This document shows, in pieces, positions 1 through 8,028 of a stretch of DNA of 54,146 bases. The notes below the pieces were generated by a model, which was not told where the DNA came from, searched no databases, and was given only the letters and a program-made list of their open reading frames with translations. How positions within the stretch are numbered: the first letter of the stretch is position 1; every line of letters starts with the position of its first letter. A program made the position numbers and the translations under genes. Source of the stretch: Candidatus Omnitrophota bacterium (GTDB taxonomy: Bacteria; Omnitrophota; Gorgyraeia; Zapsychrales; Aceulaceae); contig JAQUUP010000001.1 of NCBI GenBank assembly GCA_028693815.1, positions 136,433-190,578 of the forward strand, written 5' to 3'.

Positions 1-1
1 C

Positions 2-55
2 GGTGAAATGACGAATGTTAAGATAAACTCAACAGGTACAGATGTTGCACAGTAG
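2..55 (+). CDS. C-terminal tail of an upstream gene, probably another pilin-like protein
   Basis: Frame 2 is open from the window edge to a TAG at 53-55 and encodes 17 visible residues (GEMTNVKINSTGTDVAQ). Only the last residues are present, so no family can be assigned. Its position 66 bases before a run of prepilin-like genes on the same strand suggests it belongs to the same pilus operon. The Thr/Asn/Gly-rich end is compatible with a pilin tail, but that is inference. Confidence 0.5.
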   Translation, partial: GEMTNVKINSTGTDVAQ

Positions 56-121
56 TCATAGGATTGTTGGTTGAAATTAATAATATTTAGGCTGAACTAA
101 AAAAGCAAGAAAGGAAAAAAG

Positions 122-502
122 ATGCTGTTAAAAATAAAACAAAAAACAGCCCAAAGTACTCTGGAGTATGCTGTCCTTATTGTGATTATTATCGGTGCTT
201 TGATTGCTATGCGGACATATTTTCAAACAGGTCTTCAAGGAAAAATTAAATCATCAACCGATGATATTTCTTCAGAGCAATTTGAATATGGGCACACGAG
301 ATATAACAAAACAACAAACACTTTTAGTAATTCTTATGAGCAGTCTGTTGCAGGAGAAACGTATTCAGATTTTTTCCAGCCTGAGACGACTAACGTTGAT
401 GTTTATACGAATACTTATGACGAACTAATTGCTCCGCCTCCCATATTAGATGGGCAGTCAGATAAAACGAAGGATGGATATGGTAAAGAGAAGAAAGAAT
501 AA
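122..502 (+). CDS. Class III prepilin-like protein (Flp/TadE-type pseudopilin 1)
   Basis: A 126-residue protein with a short basic leader, a likely prepilin peptidase site A10|Q11 (QSTLE), the conserved glutamate at +5 (E15) and a hydrophobic helix at about residues 14-32. This is the layout of Flp/TadE-like and class III signal peptide proteins, which are cleaved at the membrane and assembled into a pilus fibre or its tip. The core ALIAMRTYFQTGLQGK is shared with the genes at 1298 and 1632, so these three are paralogues. The remainder is polar and Asn/Thr/Asp-rich, as expected for an exposed domain. The start follows a purine-rich aaggaaaaaag ribosome site. The end overlaps the next gene by 23 bases, indicating translational coupling. 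Confidence 0.8.
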   Translation: MLLKIKQKTAQSTLEYAVLIVIIIGALIAMRTYFQTGLQGKIKSSTDDISSEQFEYGHTRYNKTTNTFSNSYEQSVAGETYSDFFQPETTNVDVYTNTYDELIAPPPILDGQSDKTKDGYGKEKKE

Positions 503-872
503 AAGCGCGCAATTTTTGGGCGAATACACTATTGTGATTGCGATTGCAACTTTTGCTATTATTGGCATGACGCTGTTTGTTCAAAGAGGGCTTTCAGCGC
601 GCATTAATGATGCTCGAGGATATGCGGTTTCAACTTTAGACCCTGACATTAAGGAAGTTCATATACAAAGAGGAGGAAAACTCTATCCTCAGGTGTTGGC
701 AGAGTATGAGCCATATTATGCGCAAAAAGATACAACAACAGCAAGCAATGCAAGTGCAGATGTTTTGTTTGACGGAGCTTCTGACCAATATGTGCATACA
801 GTGTCTTCAAATATTCAAGTTCAGGCAACAAGTGTAGAAGGCTTTGCTCGAGATGACGATTACAATAATTAA
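480..872 (+). CDS. Class III prepilin-like protein (pseudopilin 2)
   Basis: A 130-residue protein with a basic leader MVKRRKNKSA, predicted cleavage at A10|Q11, glutamate at +5 (E15) and a hydrophobic helix to about residue 35, so it is a pilin-like subunit. The frame is open upstream to an ATG at 450, but the ATG at 480 is preferred: it follows a GAAGG site by about 7 bases and gives the same leader length as the neighbouring gene. It overlaps gene 1 by 23 bases. The protein ends in an acidic DDDYNN followed by TAA, and the same frame continues beyond the stop for 23 more codons with a similar Asp/Tyr-rich composition (see findings). The visible stop may therefore truncate an originally longer protein. 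Confidence 0.75.
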   Translation: MVKRRKNKSAQFLGEYTIVIAIATFAIIGMTLFVQRGLSARINDARGYAVSTLDPDIKEVHIQRGGKLYPQVLAEYEPYYAQKDTTTASNASADVLFDGASDQYVHTVSSNIQVQATSVEGFARDDDYNN

Positions 873-944
873 TGTGAATTTGATTATGCTTACGATTATG
901 GCTACATGGAATGGCAGACGAATAAACAGTGTTTAGTAAAATAA
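873..944 (+). pseudogene. Possible detached C-terminal extension of pseudopilin 2
   Basis: Directly after the TAA of the preceding gene, the same frame reads 23 sense codons (CEFDYAYDYGYMEWQTNKQC...) before a second TAA at 942-944. The Asp/Tyr-rich composition matches the end of the upstream protein. This may be the original tail cut off by a nonsense change, or simply intergenic sequence that happens to stay open. No start codon or ribosome site was found for it. Confidence 0.3.
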
Positions 945-977
945 TTTTTAGCAAATTTGAGAAGGGAATGTTTCTAG

Positions 978-1301
978 GTGAAAAGCAAAAAGGCACAGAC
1001 ATTAATCGAGTATGCTATTGTTGCAGGCATTGTTGCCATTGTGCTGGCAACTATGGGAACGCCTTTTAAGAGAACGATTCAAAAAATTATGAAGTCTGTG
1101 GCAGATGCGATTGGTTATCAAAGCAAATCTGAGCAAGCGGCAAATCATGAGGAAGGGTATTTGGATTTTGCAGAAACAAATGCTTGGGTTACGACAAATA
1201 CAGCGATTGATGAAACCCAAGGTATTTATAGTAGCTATGAACAAGAGATGATCACAACAAAAACAAATGCATTAACAAATTTGGGTTTAACGGAAGAATG
1301 A
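978..1301 (+). CDS. Class III prepilin-like protein (pseudopilin 3)
   Basis: A 107-residue protein starting with GTG: MKSKKAQTLIEYAIVAGIVAIVLA. Cleavage is expected at A6|Q7, with glutamate at +5 (E11) and a helix at about residues 10-30. This is the closest of the set to a canonical Flp pilin leader (QTLIEYA), although the mature part is longer than a typical Flp major pilin of about 50-60 residues. A GAAGGG element lies 11 bases upstream of the GTG. No ATG precedes the hydrophobic stretch in this frame, so the GTG start is needed to include the leader. It shares the ATGA overlap with the next gene (1298-1301), so translation is probably coupled. Confidence 0.78.
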   Translation: MKSKKAQTLIEYAIVAGIVAIVLATMGTPFKRTIQKIMKSVADAIGYQSKSEQAANHEEGYLDFAETNAWVTTNTAIDETQGIYSSYEQEMITTKTNALTNLGLTEE

Positions 1302-1630
1302 TGATAAAGAAGAGTTTAAAAACAAAAAAATATAACAAAAAAGGGCAAACACTTTTAGAATTCGTGGTTCTTTTTATTGTTATTATTTCAGCACTTATTG
1401 CTATGCGAACATATATTCAGAGAGGTGTTCAAGGAAAATGGAAAGAAACTATTGACGGCATGGGAAAGCAATATGATCCGTTAGGAGAAGTACATTCAAC
1501 GCAAAATATGGAATCTAATTCTTCGACGTTGATGATAGTTGATGTCGCTGGTGCATCTGGGTACGAAACATCGAGAACGGACGTAACAAATATGGTGGAA
1601 AATAAAGTAGAAACGATTACCATTGAATAA
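1298..1630 (+). CDS. Class III prepilin-like protein (pseudopilin 4)
   Basis: A 110-residue protein with a long lysine-rich leader, cleavage site G16|Q17 (QTLLEF), glutamate at +5 (E21) and a helix to about residue 38. The stretch from SALIAMRTYIQRG through GKWKETIDGMG to QYDP is strongly similar to the gene at 1632, so the pair arose by duplication. The start ATG overlaps the previous stop (ATGA), and a second ATG follows at once (1301); either could be used. Role: a pilus subunit or minor pseudopilin inserted by the Tad machinery, inferred from leader and context. Confidence 0.78.
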   Translation: MMIKKSLKTKKYNKKGQTLLEFVVLFIVIISALIAMRTYIQRGVQGKWKETIDGMGKQYDPLGEVHSTQNMESNSSTLMIVDVAGASGYETSRTDVTNMVENKVETITIE

Positions 1631-1631
1631 A

Positions 1632-2069
1632 ATGAATTTTAAGAAAAACAAAAAAGCTTCGTCTGTTGTTGAGTATTCGGTTTTAATTCTTTTGTTTATT
1701 GGTGCAATGATTGCGATGCGCCATCAGATACATCGATCTTTTTTTGGTCGATGGAAAGAAACAGCTGATCGTTTTGGATATGGCCAACAGTATGATCCGG
1801 CGAAGACTTTGGAATGTCAGCGTTATGCAGCTCATGATTCTAGTTCAGGTGAATGGCCATGGGAAATATGGTATGCTCAGAATTGTTACGCATGCTGCAT
1901 AGATAAAGAGGGTGTTTCAGATTGTACAGAATACGGTTTTAATGGAAGTATTCAGGGTGTTACTGCGGATCAATGTCGGAAAAAACCCGATGAGCCGCAG
2001 ATTCCTTGGGGGCTAAGTCCTCATTGGTGTTGTGCTACGGCTTGCGAAACAGATGAATGCAAAGATTGA
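1632..2069 (+). CDS. Class III prepilin-like protein with Cys-rich C-terminus (pseudopilin 5)
   Basis: A 145-residue protein (MNFKKNKKASSVVEYSVLI...) with predicted cleavage at A9|S10 and glutamate at +5 (E14). The region GAMIAMR through GRWKETADRFG to QQYDP matches gene 4. The C-terminal half is rich in cysteine and tryptophan (CYACC, CCATAC), suggesting disulfides in an extracytoplasmic tip domain. A TTG at 1623 could extend it by three residues and overlap the previous gene; ATG 1632 is chosen because it sits one base after the previous stop and gives a normal leader. No strong ribosome site is visible for either start. Confidence 0.75.
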   Translation: MNFKKNKKASSVVEYSVLILLFIGAMIAMRHQIHRSFFGRWKETADRFGYGQQYDPAKTLECQRYAAHDSSSGEWPWEIWYAQNCYACCIDKEGVSDCTEYGFNGSIQGVTADQCRKKPDEPQIPWGLSPHWCCATACETDECKD

Positions 2070-2112
2070 GAATGATGTGCCGGATAAAGAATAAAAAGAA
2101 AAGATAAGAATA

Positions 2113-3693
2113 ATGATATTAATTTGCCGAAAACTTAAAAACAAAAAAGCACAATCTATTTTAGAGCTTGCGATTTATGGAGGCCTTGTTTTGATGTTTT
2201 TGGGCGTGGTTATTCGCTATGCAATGAGTTTTGCGGATAGTTCAAATGCTCAATTTGGTGCGATGCATAAGGCTTTAGAATTATCAGGGCGAAGCTTGTC
2301 GGAGACAGGCAGCGTAGATGGTTCTGTAAGCAGGTCTCATGCGTCTGTCTTATGGATTAATGACAAGCCAACTTTGGAAGGTGGAGCAAAGTATGGCTCT
2401 TCTTCCAGCACTCCGTCGATGGCATCCGGGGGAGGAACTTTTTCTAACCTTCTTAACTATTCTTTAGAATACGGAGAAAATGAAAACTTGCCTGTTACTG
2501 ATATTTATATCAATGGTCAGCATTTTGTTTTTCGTACGGCTGGATTTCGGACATATGGAAAAGGAGCAAATGGAGTGTCTTATGATAGTTCTCAAACTGT
2601 GAATATGATGGGAGGAGACGGAGTAAGACTTTGGGATCTGTGTCCAGGAGAGAATAATTCAAAAAATTGTTTATCAAAAGTTCCTCATTCAGTTTTAGAC
2701 GAATGGAAGGAGTTTGCTTGGTTTAGTGGTTGGTTGATAAAAGCTCCTCAGCTTGTTTTTTATACAAAGATTGCGAAAACAAATAAGAAATTTTGTTATA
2801 GTCAGTGGGATCCGTGGAAGCCAGATTTCTCAAGACATTGTGGCGATGACCCTAGCAATGAAGAGCTTAAGCATAGGTTTAATTTGAAAATGGAGGATCC
2901 TGCTCCTTCTTTGATGTCTAAGGCAGATCGCTATAACATGGAATGGCAATGGTTTCCAGTGCATGCTTCGTTGTGGGGCATACAGCCTTATAAGGATGGC
3001 GCTCAGACCGTGCTTGATGTTGATTTTGATAAAAAGGAAGAGCAGATTTTAACTTTAATTGCGATAAAAGGTTGCGGTGGGAACATTATGCTAGAAAGTA
3101 CATATAATCTTTTGGAGCCCGGAGAATACGGAGATGCTTTGTGGCCATTTGCTGATGCGGGTATTTGTATGGTGGTTACACAGCTAAAGGTTTTAGATTA
3201 TCAAGCAGGTGATCTTGACATGACGTATGATACTGCAGACAAAGTTGCTGGAAAACCAAGTCCTGGCCTTGTGAGCGACCAGGCAAAGATCACAACGTTT
3301 TCTTCTGGACAATTAATTGTTGATCAAGAAGAGATTGCCTCTGGTTCTATTGAGAAAAAAACGAGACAAACTCAGAATTCTTTAGATATCATTGAGCGTA
3401 AGATTCAGTTAAGCAATAATACAGGATGTTTTTGTCCAAAAAAAGGTTTGATTGGGGCAGGAGGTTGTTATAGCCACGCAAAAGATGACGTGGGTTATGG
3501 TTTCTCGGAAAAACCCGATTATTGCAGCAGCGACAATTTATCTGTTGAGATGGCATGCAACACTTTGGATTGTTGCGACGGAGATGCTTATAACGCGAAA
3601 TATAAAACATGTTTTGATTATGGAACAAATATTCTTTATGTGCGCACTGTTATGGAAGATAGAAAAGGAGTTAAATTTATAACGCAGGATTAA
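2113..3693 (+). CDS. Large TadE-like pseudopilin with Cys-rich C-terminal domain
   Basis: A 526-residue protein. The N-terminus MILICRKLKNKKAQSILELA has a prepilin-type site (A13|Q14) with glutamate at +5 (E18), then one membrane helix to about residue 35. The remaining roughly 490 residues are soluble, aromatic-rich and contain a cluster of about ten cysteines at about residues 437-492 (CFC, CNTLDCC). This is much longer than a typical TadE (about 150-200 residues). The layout fits a minor pseudopilin carrying an adhesive or tip domain, held by disulfides outside the membrane. The upstream gap is 43 bases with a purine-rich but weak ribosome site. The ligand cannot be deduced. Confidence 0.7.
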   Translation: MILICRKLKNKKAQSILELAIYGGLVLMFLGVVIRYAMSFADSSNAQFGAMHKALELSGRSLSETGSVDGSVSRSHASVLWINDKPTLEGGAKYGSSSSTPSMASGGGTFSNLLNYSLEYGENENLPVTDIYINGQHFVFRTAGFRTYGKGANGVSYDSSQTVNMMGGDGVRLWDLCPGENNSKNCLSKVPHSVLDEWKEFAWFSGWLIKAPQLVFYTKIAKTNKKFCYSQWDPWKPDFSRHCGDDPSNEELKHRFNLKMEDPAPSLMSKADRYNMEWQWFPVHASLWGIQPYKDGAQTVLDVDFDKKEEQILTLIAIKGCGGNIMLESTYNLLEPGEYGDALWPFADAGICMVVTQLKVLDYQAGDLDMTYDTADKVAGKPSPGLVSDQAKITTFSSGQLIVDQEEIASGSIEKKTRQTQNSLDIIERKIQLSNNTGCFCPKKGLIGAGGCYSHAKDDVGYGFSEKPDYCSSDNLSVEMACNTLDCCDGDAYNAKYKTCFDYGTNILYVRTVMEDRKGVKFITQD

Positions 3694-3739
3694 TACATTT
3701 TAGTTTGAAGAAAAAGTAAATAAAGCCAAGAGAGAAAAA

Positions 3740-4012
3740 ATGGTAAAAATAAAAATAAACCAAAAAAAAGCGCAAGCAACATTGGAATTTGTCTTTGCAT
3801 TTATTGTGGTGATGCTTATTTTTTACAGCTGCGTTAAAGCTCTTCAATGGGCTGGTATTATTTTTGTTAGACCTATTGTAAGCAATGAAAGTGTTAAGCA
3901 AAATCCTCCTGCGGATAACGCTGAATGGTGGGAGTTTAAAGATCAGATGACAAGGCCATCAGAGGAAATTCCTCAGCTAAATTTAATTTTTCAAGAAAGT
4001 TTAATGCAATAA
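3740..4012 (+). CDS. Small TadE-like pseudopilin (pseudopilin 7)
   Basis: A 90-residue protein, MVKIKINQKKAQATLEFVFAF..., with a predicted prepilin cleavage site A11|Q12, glutamate at +5 (E16) and a hydrophobic helix to about residue 35. A short polar domain with several Trp and Pro residues follows. The start ATG is 5-12 bases after gagagaaaaa. It lies 46 bases after the large pseudopilin and 27 bases before the TadG-like gene, so it is part of the same operon. Probable minor pilin or pilus-initiation subunit, by analogy with TadE/TadF partners. Confidence 0.72.
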   Translation: MVKIKINQKKAQATLEFVFAFIVVMLIFYSCVKALQWAGIIFVRPIVSNESVKQNPPADNAEWWEFKDQMTRPSEEIPQLNLIFQESLMQ

Positions 4013-4039
4013 TATTTTGAGGCATAAGGAGAGTGTTTG

Positions 4040-7000
4040 ATGTTACAGATTTTTAATCAATGGTTACGTTTTAGCTGTCGTCCTCAAAGAAAAAGACTGC
4101 AAGGGCAGATTGCTATTGTGCTTGTTGTTTTTTTAGCTATTTTGCTGGTCTTGACGTCCGTTATTATTAATTTAGGAAAAATTTCTCAAATTAAAACAGC
4201 GTTAACTGTTGTTTCTGATACGACTGCCGCTGTTTTAGCTTCTTCGGTTGCAAGTTATGTTGAAGCTTATTATATGGAAGGGATTAGGGATAATGTTGAT
4301 TGTCCTTCCGTTTTAACTGTAAAAGGGGCAGGATGGGGCAAGCAAATTGTGGGGTTTATTATTGACTTGGTCTGTGCTGTAGGGTTGACCATTGCAAGTC
4401 TTGTTCCTGGTGCTGCTGCAGTTACAGGAAAAGCCGCTGGAAATGCTTGGATCAATGTTGGGGCAGATCTCGTAGAGATGGGAGTTAAGTCTATCGGCCA
4501 AGGTAAGATTATTTCTTCATGGAATAAATCATTTAGTGATCTTGAGATTAATCAGCAGATTCGTGATCAAGGTCTCATGACTGCCCTTCAGTCTTTAGTT
4601 ACTGATTCATTTCAGCTTCCAGAGATTGGTGATGATGATATGGATGGCTATTATTATGGTGATGGTACCCCGGAAGGGACTAATGAGAAAATTAGTCGTT
4701 TTAATTTTCTATTTGGTAAAAGAGTTCATGCTTTGGCAGAGAAATCTTACGACAGAACTAACCTTGTAAAGTTGTTTCAAAGGGCTTTAGGAGAGTTTGT
4801 TACAAAAGGGGGAGGATCCTTGCCCTTTGATTCAGAGCCGTTAGATGATGATGGTTGGGGTCTTTGGGATTCTGGTTGGCACGAAGATATCCCTGATGTA
4901 GGAACATATCATCATAATGAATATGATGATAGATGTGATGCTTCAGCAAGCCCACTTGATCCAGCCTGTCCTGACAATGGCACTCCTTGGCGATATATTT
5001 ATGATCCATATTATGAACGATTTTCTAATGTTAGCTTTGAATCTTTTCGTGAGTTTATAGGAAGAGATGATGAAAACCAATTGATTACATTTGCCGTTAA
5101 CGGCAATGCTATTTTTTTGAATTCTGGAGAGGAGCAGTGGCTTGAGCAAGATACAAGAGGACAGCTATATCCATTCTTGTGGAAGCTCGATAAGCTAGCG
5201 ATGTGGTATGAAGTGCGTCCTCCATATCAGACTGATGAAGAAAATTGTTATTGGAGTGGCTTTGGTTTTGATGGGATGGGAAATAAGCGTTCAGGATTTT
5301 GTGAAGATTATCCGGATAGTTTAAATTTAGCATTAACATATGGATCGATGTGCCTCGAATATCCTGATTACGACAAAGAAAGGTGCTGGCATGCTGTCGA
5401 AAAACTAGATACTGTGAATGTCGCGTCTCTTAATAATAACGAATGCTATGATTCTGTAGGAGGTTTAATTTGGAAAAAAGGCGCTAATCAATATTGTTCT
5501 GAAAGTCTTCCTTATAGCAGGTGTCCTGGAAAGAACTGTGATCCGAGTTGCAGCTCTTGTTGCACAAATCCTTTATCATGTCCTCTTTCTTGCATTGCCT
5601 TGTGGACTTGTGGTAAAAATATGCTTGGCAATTCTGTTAATAATCAAGACGAATGGCGAAATGATGCGATTGATCTTTTTAGGTACGATAAAGCAAATGG
5701 ATTAGACGGGCTAATTTCGAAATATTTAGAAATTGATTCCGAGAGTCCTAAATATTTAGCAGCAACATTTGATGATTGGTATCCGGGCGTGGAACCTTGG
5801 ATTCGTGTAGGCGATGTGGATAATCCTGGAAAATTAGAAAAGTGGGTTTCGACTATCGAAGAAATACAAAATCATATTACATCTTTTCAGAATGCTAATT
5901 ACACTCTTCCTTATTTTCCCGGTATTTGCTCTGGGTCATTAGGCGACATTAAGGATTGTTATGACGATGCTCTTCAAAATATTAATACTTGTTTTACTGA
6001 GTGCCCCGAGAACATATCAATATGCCAAAATTTAGCGGATCAATTTGGCTTAGATTTTAGCGAGCCTCCTGAAGGCGATCAAGCTACAGGATGTCATTCT
6101 GATATTCCGTCGGGCCCGAACGTATATTATCATTTTATCTGGGAAATAAAGAATATTGCGGATAAAATTTTGCAACGCAAAGAATTTTTATTTGGACCTG
6201 ATGGGGAGGGAGGATTATACAAAGAATCTCAAGATATTTTTAATAAACTCCAAGAAGCTAAAGATAAAATTAATGGATTTTTAAATGATCCTCGAGTAAA
6301 AGCATTACGTGATTATATGAATTCGGCTTCTCAGCATACGCCTTTTTCTATGGGAAACAATTCTAGCGCTGTTTATGCTTGGCGCGATGATCCAAAAGAG
6401 GGTCAAGAATTTGGTCCTTGGCATATTGTTTTTGTTGAAGCAAAAATTCCAAGTTTATGCAATGGAAACTGCAGAAGAACGACATGTATAAGCGATGGAG
6501 GGAATATTAATCCATCTACCAATGGCGATGATTGTCCTGTGGAGCCAAAATTTCCAGAATTTTATAGCTACGGCAACAATGGGGCAAATTTTAGTATTAT
6601 GGATTATCGAGGTAAAGGTAGGTGTATAGTTGCCAGTGACTATGGCAACACAAACAAGTGTTTTAAAGGGGGGATGACGAAGGTGAGGGTTATCCGTTAT
6701 GACGAACCTTCTGGAGTCCTTAATTGGGCTACAGGCACGAATTTTTGGAGAAATATTTTTAAGCATCCAGACGCTGAATCAGTGTCGTCTCCAGATTTAA
6801 TCGCTCAACAAGGTTATTGTGGGGATATTATGGCTTTTGATTCGGTTCCTGGGGCTTTTGGTACGCCAGGAGCTTTTCTTTTGGCTGAGATAACTGATGA
6901 AAATTTAGATTGTTGGAGTTTAATGAGCGATCTTTTAAAAGAAGGGGTTGAGAGTCGATCTTGCACTGAATATTTCTTAGGTGATCTTCCTTGCGGACAC

Positions 7001-7057
7001 CCTAGTGCTTTTGCTATAAAATTTGTGGATTGTAAGGATGCTCCAGATCCTTGGTAA
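4040..7057 (+). CDS. Large TadG-like pilus-associated protein
   Basis: A 1005-residue protein. Residues 1-21 are basic, followed by GQIAIVLVVFLAILLVLTSV and NLGKISQIKTALTVVSDTTAAVLAS. This resembles the TadE/G-like N-terminus (GQ, hydrophobic helix, then an alanine-rich segment with an aspartate). Glutamate at +5 is absent (V27), so it may be anchored rather than processed. A second hydrophobic stretch lies near residues 100-140. The rest is a large polar domain with many Cys (CPGKNCDPSCSSCC) and acidic DDD/GDG clusters, typical of disulfide-rich extracellular or calcium-binding surfaces. ATG 4040 is preferred over TTG 4037 because AAGGAGAG ends about 6 bases upstream. TadG proteins are usually about 400-600 residues, so this one carries an extra ectodomain. 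Confidence 0.65.
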   Translation: MLQIFNQWLRFSCRPQRKRLQGQIAIVLVVFLAILLVLTSVIINLGKISQIKTALTVVSDTTAAVLASSVASYVEAYYMEGIRDNVDCPSVLTVKGAGWGKQIVGFIIDLVCAVGLTIASLVPGAAAVTGKAAGNAWINVGADLVEMGVKSIGQGKIISSWNKSFSDLEINQQIRDQGLMTALQSLVTDSFQLPEIGDDDMDGYYYGDGTPEGTNEKISRFNFLFGKRVHALAEKSYDRTNLVKLFQRALGEFVTKGGGSLPFDSEPLDDDGWGLWDSGWHEDIPDVGTYHHNEYDDRCDASASPLDPACPDNGTPWRYIYDPYYERFSNVSFESFREFIGRDDENQLITFAVNGNAIFLNSGEEQWLEQDTRGQLYPFLWKLDKLAMWYEVRPPYQTDEENCYWSGFGFDGMGNKRSGFCEDYPDSLNLALTYGSMCLEYPDYDKERCWHAVEKLDTVNVASLNNNECYDSVGGLIWKKGANQYCSESLPYSRCPGKNCDPSCSSCCTNPLSCPLSCIALWTCGKNMLGNSVNNQDEWRNDAIDLFRYDKANGLDGLISKYLEIDSESPKYLAATFDDWYPGVEPWIRVGDVDNPGKLEKWVSTIEEIQNHITSFQNANYTLPYFPGICSGSLGDIKDCYDDALQNINTCFTECPENISICQNLADQFGLDFSEPPEGDQATGCHSDIPSGPNVYYHFIWEIKNIADKILQRKEFLFGPDGEGGLYKESQDIFNKLQEAKDKINGFLNDPRVKALRDYMNSASQHTPFSMGNNSSAVYAWRDDPKEGQEFGPWHIVFVEAKIPSLCNGNCRRTTCISDGGNINPSTNGDDCPVEPKFPEFYSYGNNGANFSIMDYRGKGRCIVASDYGNTNKCFKGGMTKVRVIRYDEPSGVLNWATGTNFWRNIFKHPDAESVSSPDLIAQQGYCGDIMAFDSVPGAFGTPGAFLLAEITDENLDCWSLMSDLLKEGVESRSCTEYFLGDLPCGHPSAFAIKFVDCKDAPDPW

Positions 7058-7165
7058 GCCTTGTTAGAGATTTATTTCTTTAACAGTATTTGTGATTTTG
7101 TCAGAAATTTTATTTTAATGAGTTTAAAATTAACATTTTTCTTTAGTTGGTAAAAATTAAAAAAT
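7058..7165 (+). other. Intergenic gap before tadB, no clear signals
   Basis: A 108-base AT-rich spacer. No hairpin followed by a T-run and no clear -35/-10 pair were seen. TadB and TadC may be transcribed with the upstream pilins. Confidence 0.4.
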
Positions 7166-8023
7166 ATGAAAATATTGTCTTTTGTGCTTTTATTTTTTTC
7201 GGTAAGTAGTCTTTTTTTTATTTTTTTACCGAAGCTCCTCGATCTTATTCGCGATTTTAATAAGCGCCGAGCAGAGAAAATGGCTACAAGAATGGACGAG
7301 ATGTTTGTTCAAGCTAAAGAAAAGAAGATGGTTTTTCTTTATATTTTGGCTCCTTTCTTGTTGGCGGTGATTGCTTTTTTAGCGGCACCTGAAGACTATC
7401 GTCTTTTGGCCTCAATTGTCGGAGGCGTGATTGGTTTTGTTTTTCCTAGTTTTTATATTAAGTTTTTAGCCGGCAAAAGAAAAAGGATGTTTTATAGTCA
7501 GCTTGTTGATGCTTTGATGATGCTTAATAGTGCGCTCAAAGGGGGTTTAAGTCTTTTGCAGGCAATGGAAGTTGTGGCCGATGAGATGCCTGACCCGATT
7601 AGTCAGGAATTTGCGATTTTGATTGGAGAAAACAAAATGGGCGTTTCTCTTGAGGCGTCTTTTGATAGGCTTTATGCTCGCATGGGAACGCCTGCTCTGC
7701 AGCAGTTTATTTCGGCTGTTCTTTTAGCTCGAGAAACAGGCGGAAATCTTCCGGTTATTTTTAATCGCATTATTGCCACGATTCGCGAAAATCGTAAAAT
7801 TCAACAAAATATTGAAACTTTAACATTACAAGGGAAAATACAAGGATTTGTTATGTCTTTGCTCCCAATTGCGTTCGGTGTTTTTGTTTATAGTTCAAAT
7901 CCTCAATATTTTGATATTATGTTGGCGTCGCAACAGGGAAAAAATCTTTTAATATTGGCAGCTTTTTTGCAGGTTGTTGGAACATTTTTTGTTATTAAAT
8001 TTAGTAAAATAGGGGATTTTTAG
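7166..8023 (+). CDS. tadB: TadB-like Flp pilus assembly platform protein (GspF/T2SSF domain)
   Basis: A 285-residue inner-membrane protein. An N-terminal helix (about 3-25), a basic cytoplasmic stretch and two closely spaced helices (about 57-100) lead into a T2SSF/GspF-type helical domain: FYSQLVDALMMLNSALKGGLSLLQAMEVVADEM, then GVSLEASFDRLYARM and ARETGGNLPVIFNRI. Two C-terminal helices end the protein. Length and helix order match TadB, which with TadC forms the inner-membrane platform that couples the TadA ATPase to pilin extrusion. It is followed after 5 bases by tadC. No Shine-Dalgarno sequence is evident in the AT-rich upstream sequence, so the start is chosen as the first ATG before the N-terminal helix. 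Confidence 0.88.
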   Translation: MKILSFVLLFFSVSSLFFIFLPKLLDLIRDFNKRRAEKMATRMDEMFVQAKEKKMVFLYILAPFLLAVIAFLAAPEDYRLLASIVGGVIGFVFPSFYIKFLAGKRKRMFYSQLVDALMMLNSALKGGLSLLQAMEVVADEMPDPISQEFAILIGENKMGVSLEASFDRLYARMGTPALQQFISAVLLARETGGNLPVIFNRIIATIRENRKIQQNIETLTLQGKIQGFVMSLLPIAFGVFVYSSNPQYFDIMLASQQGKNLLILAAFLQVVGTFFVIKFSKIGDF

Positions 8024-8028
8024 AAAAT

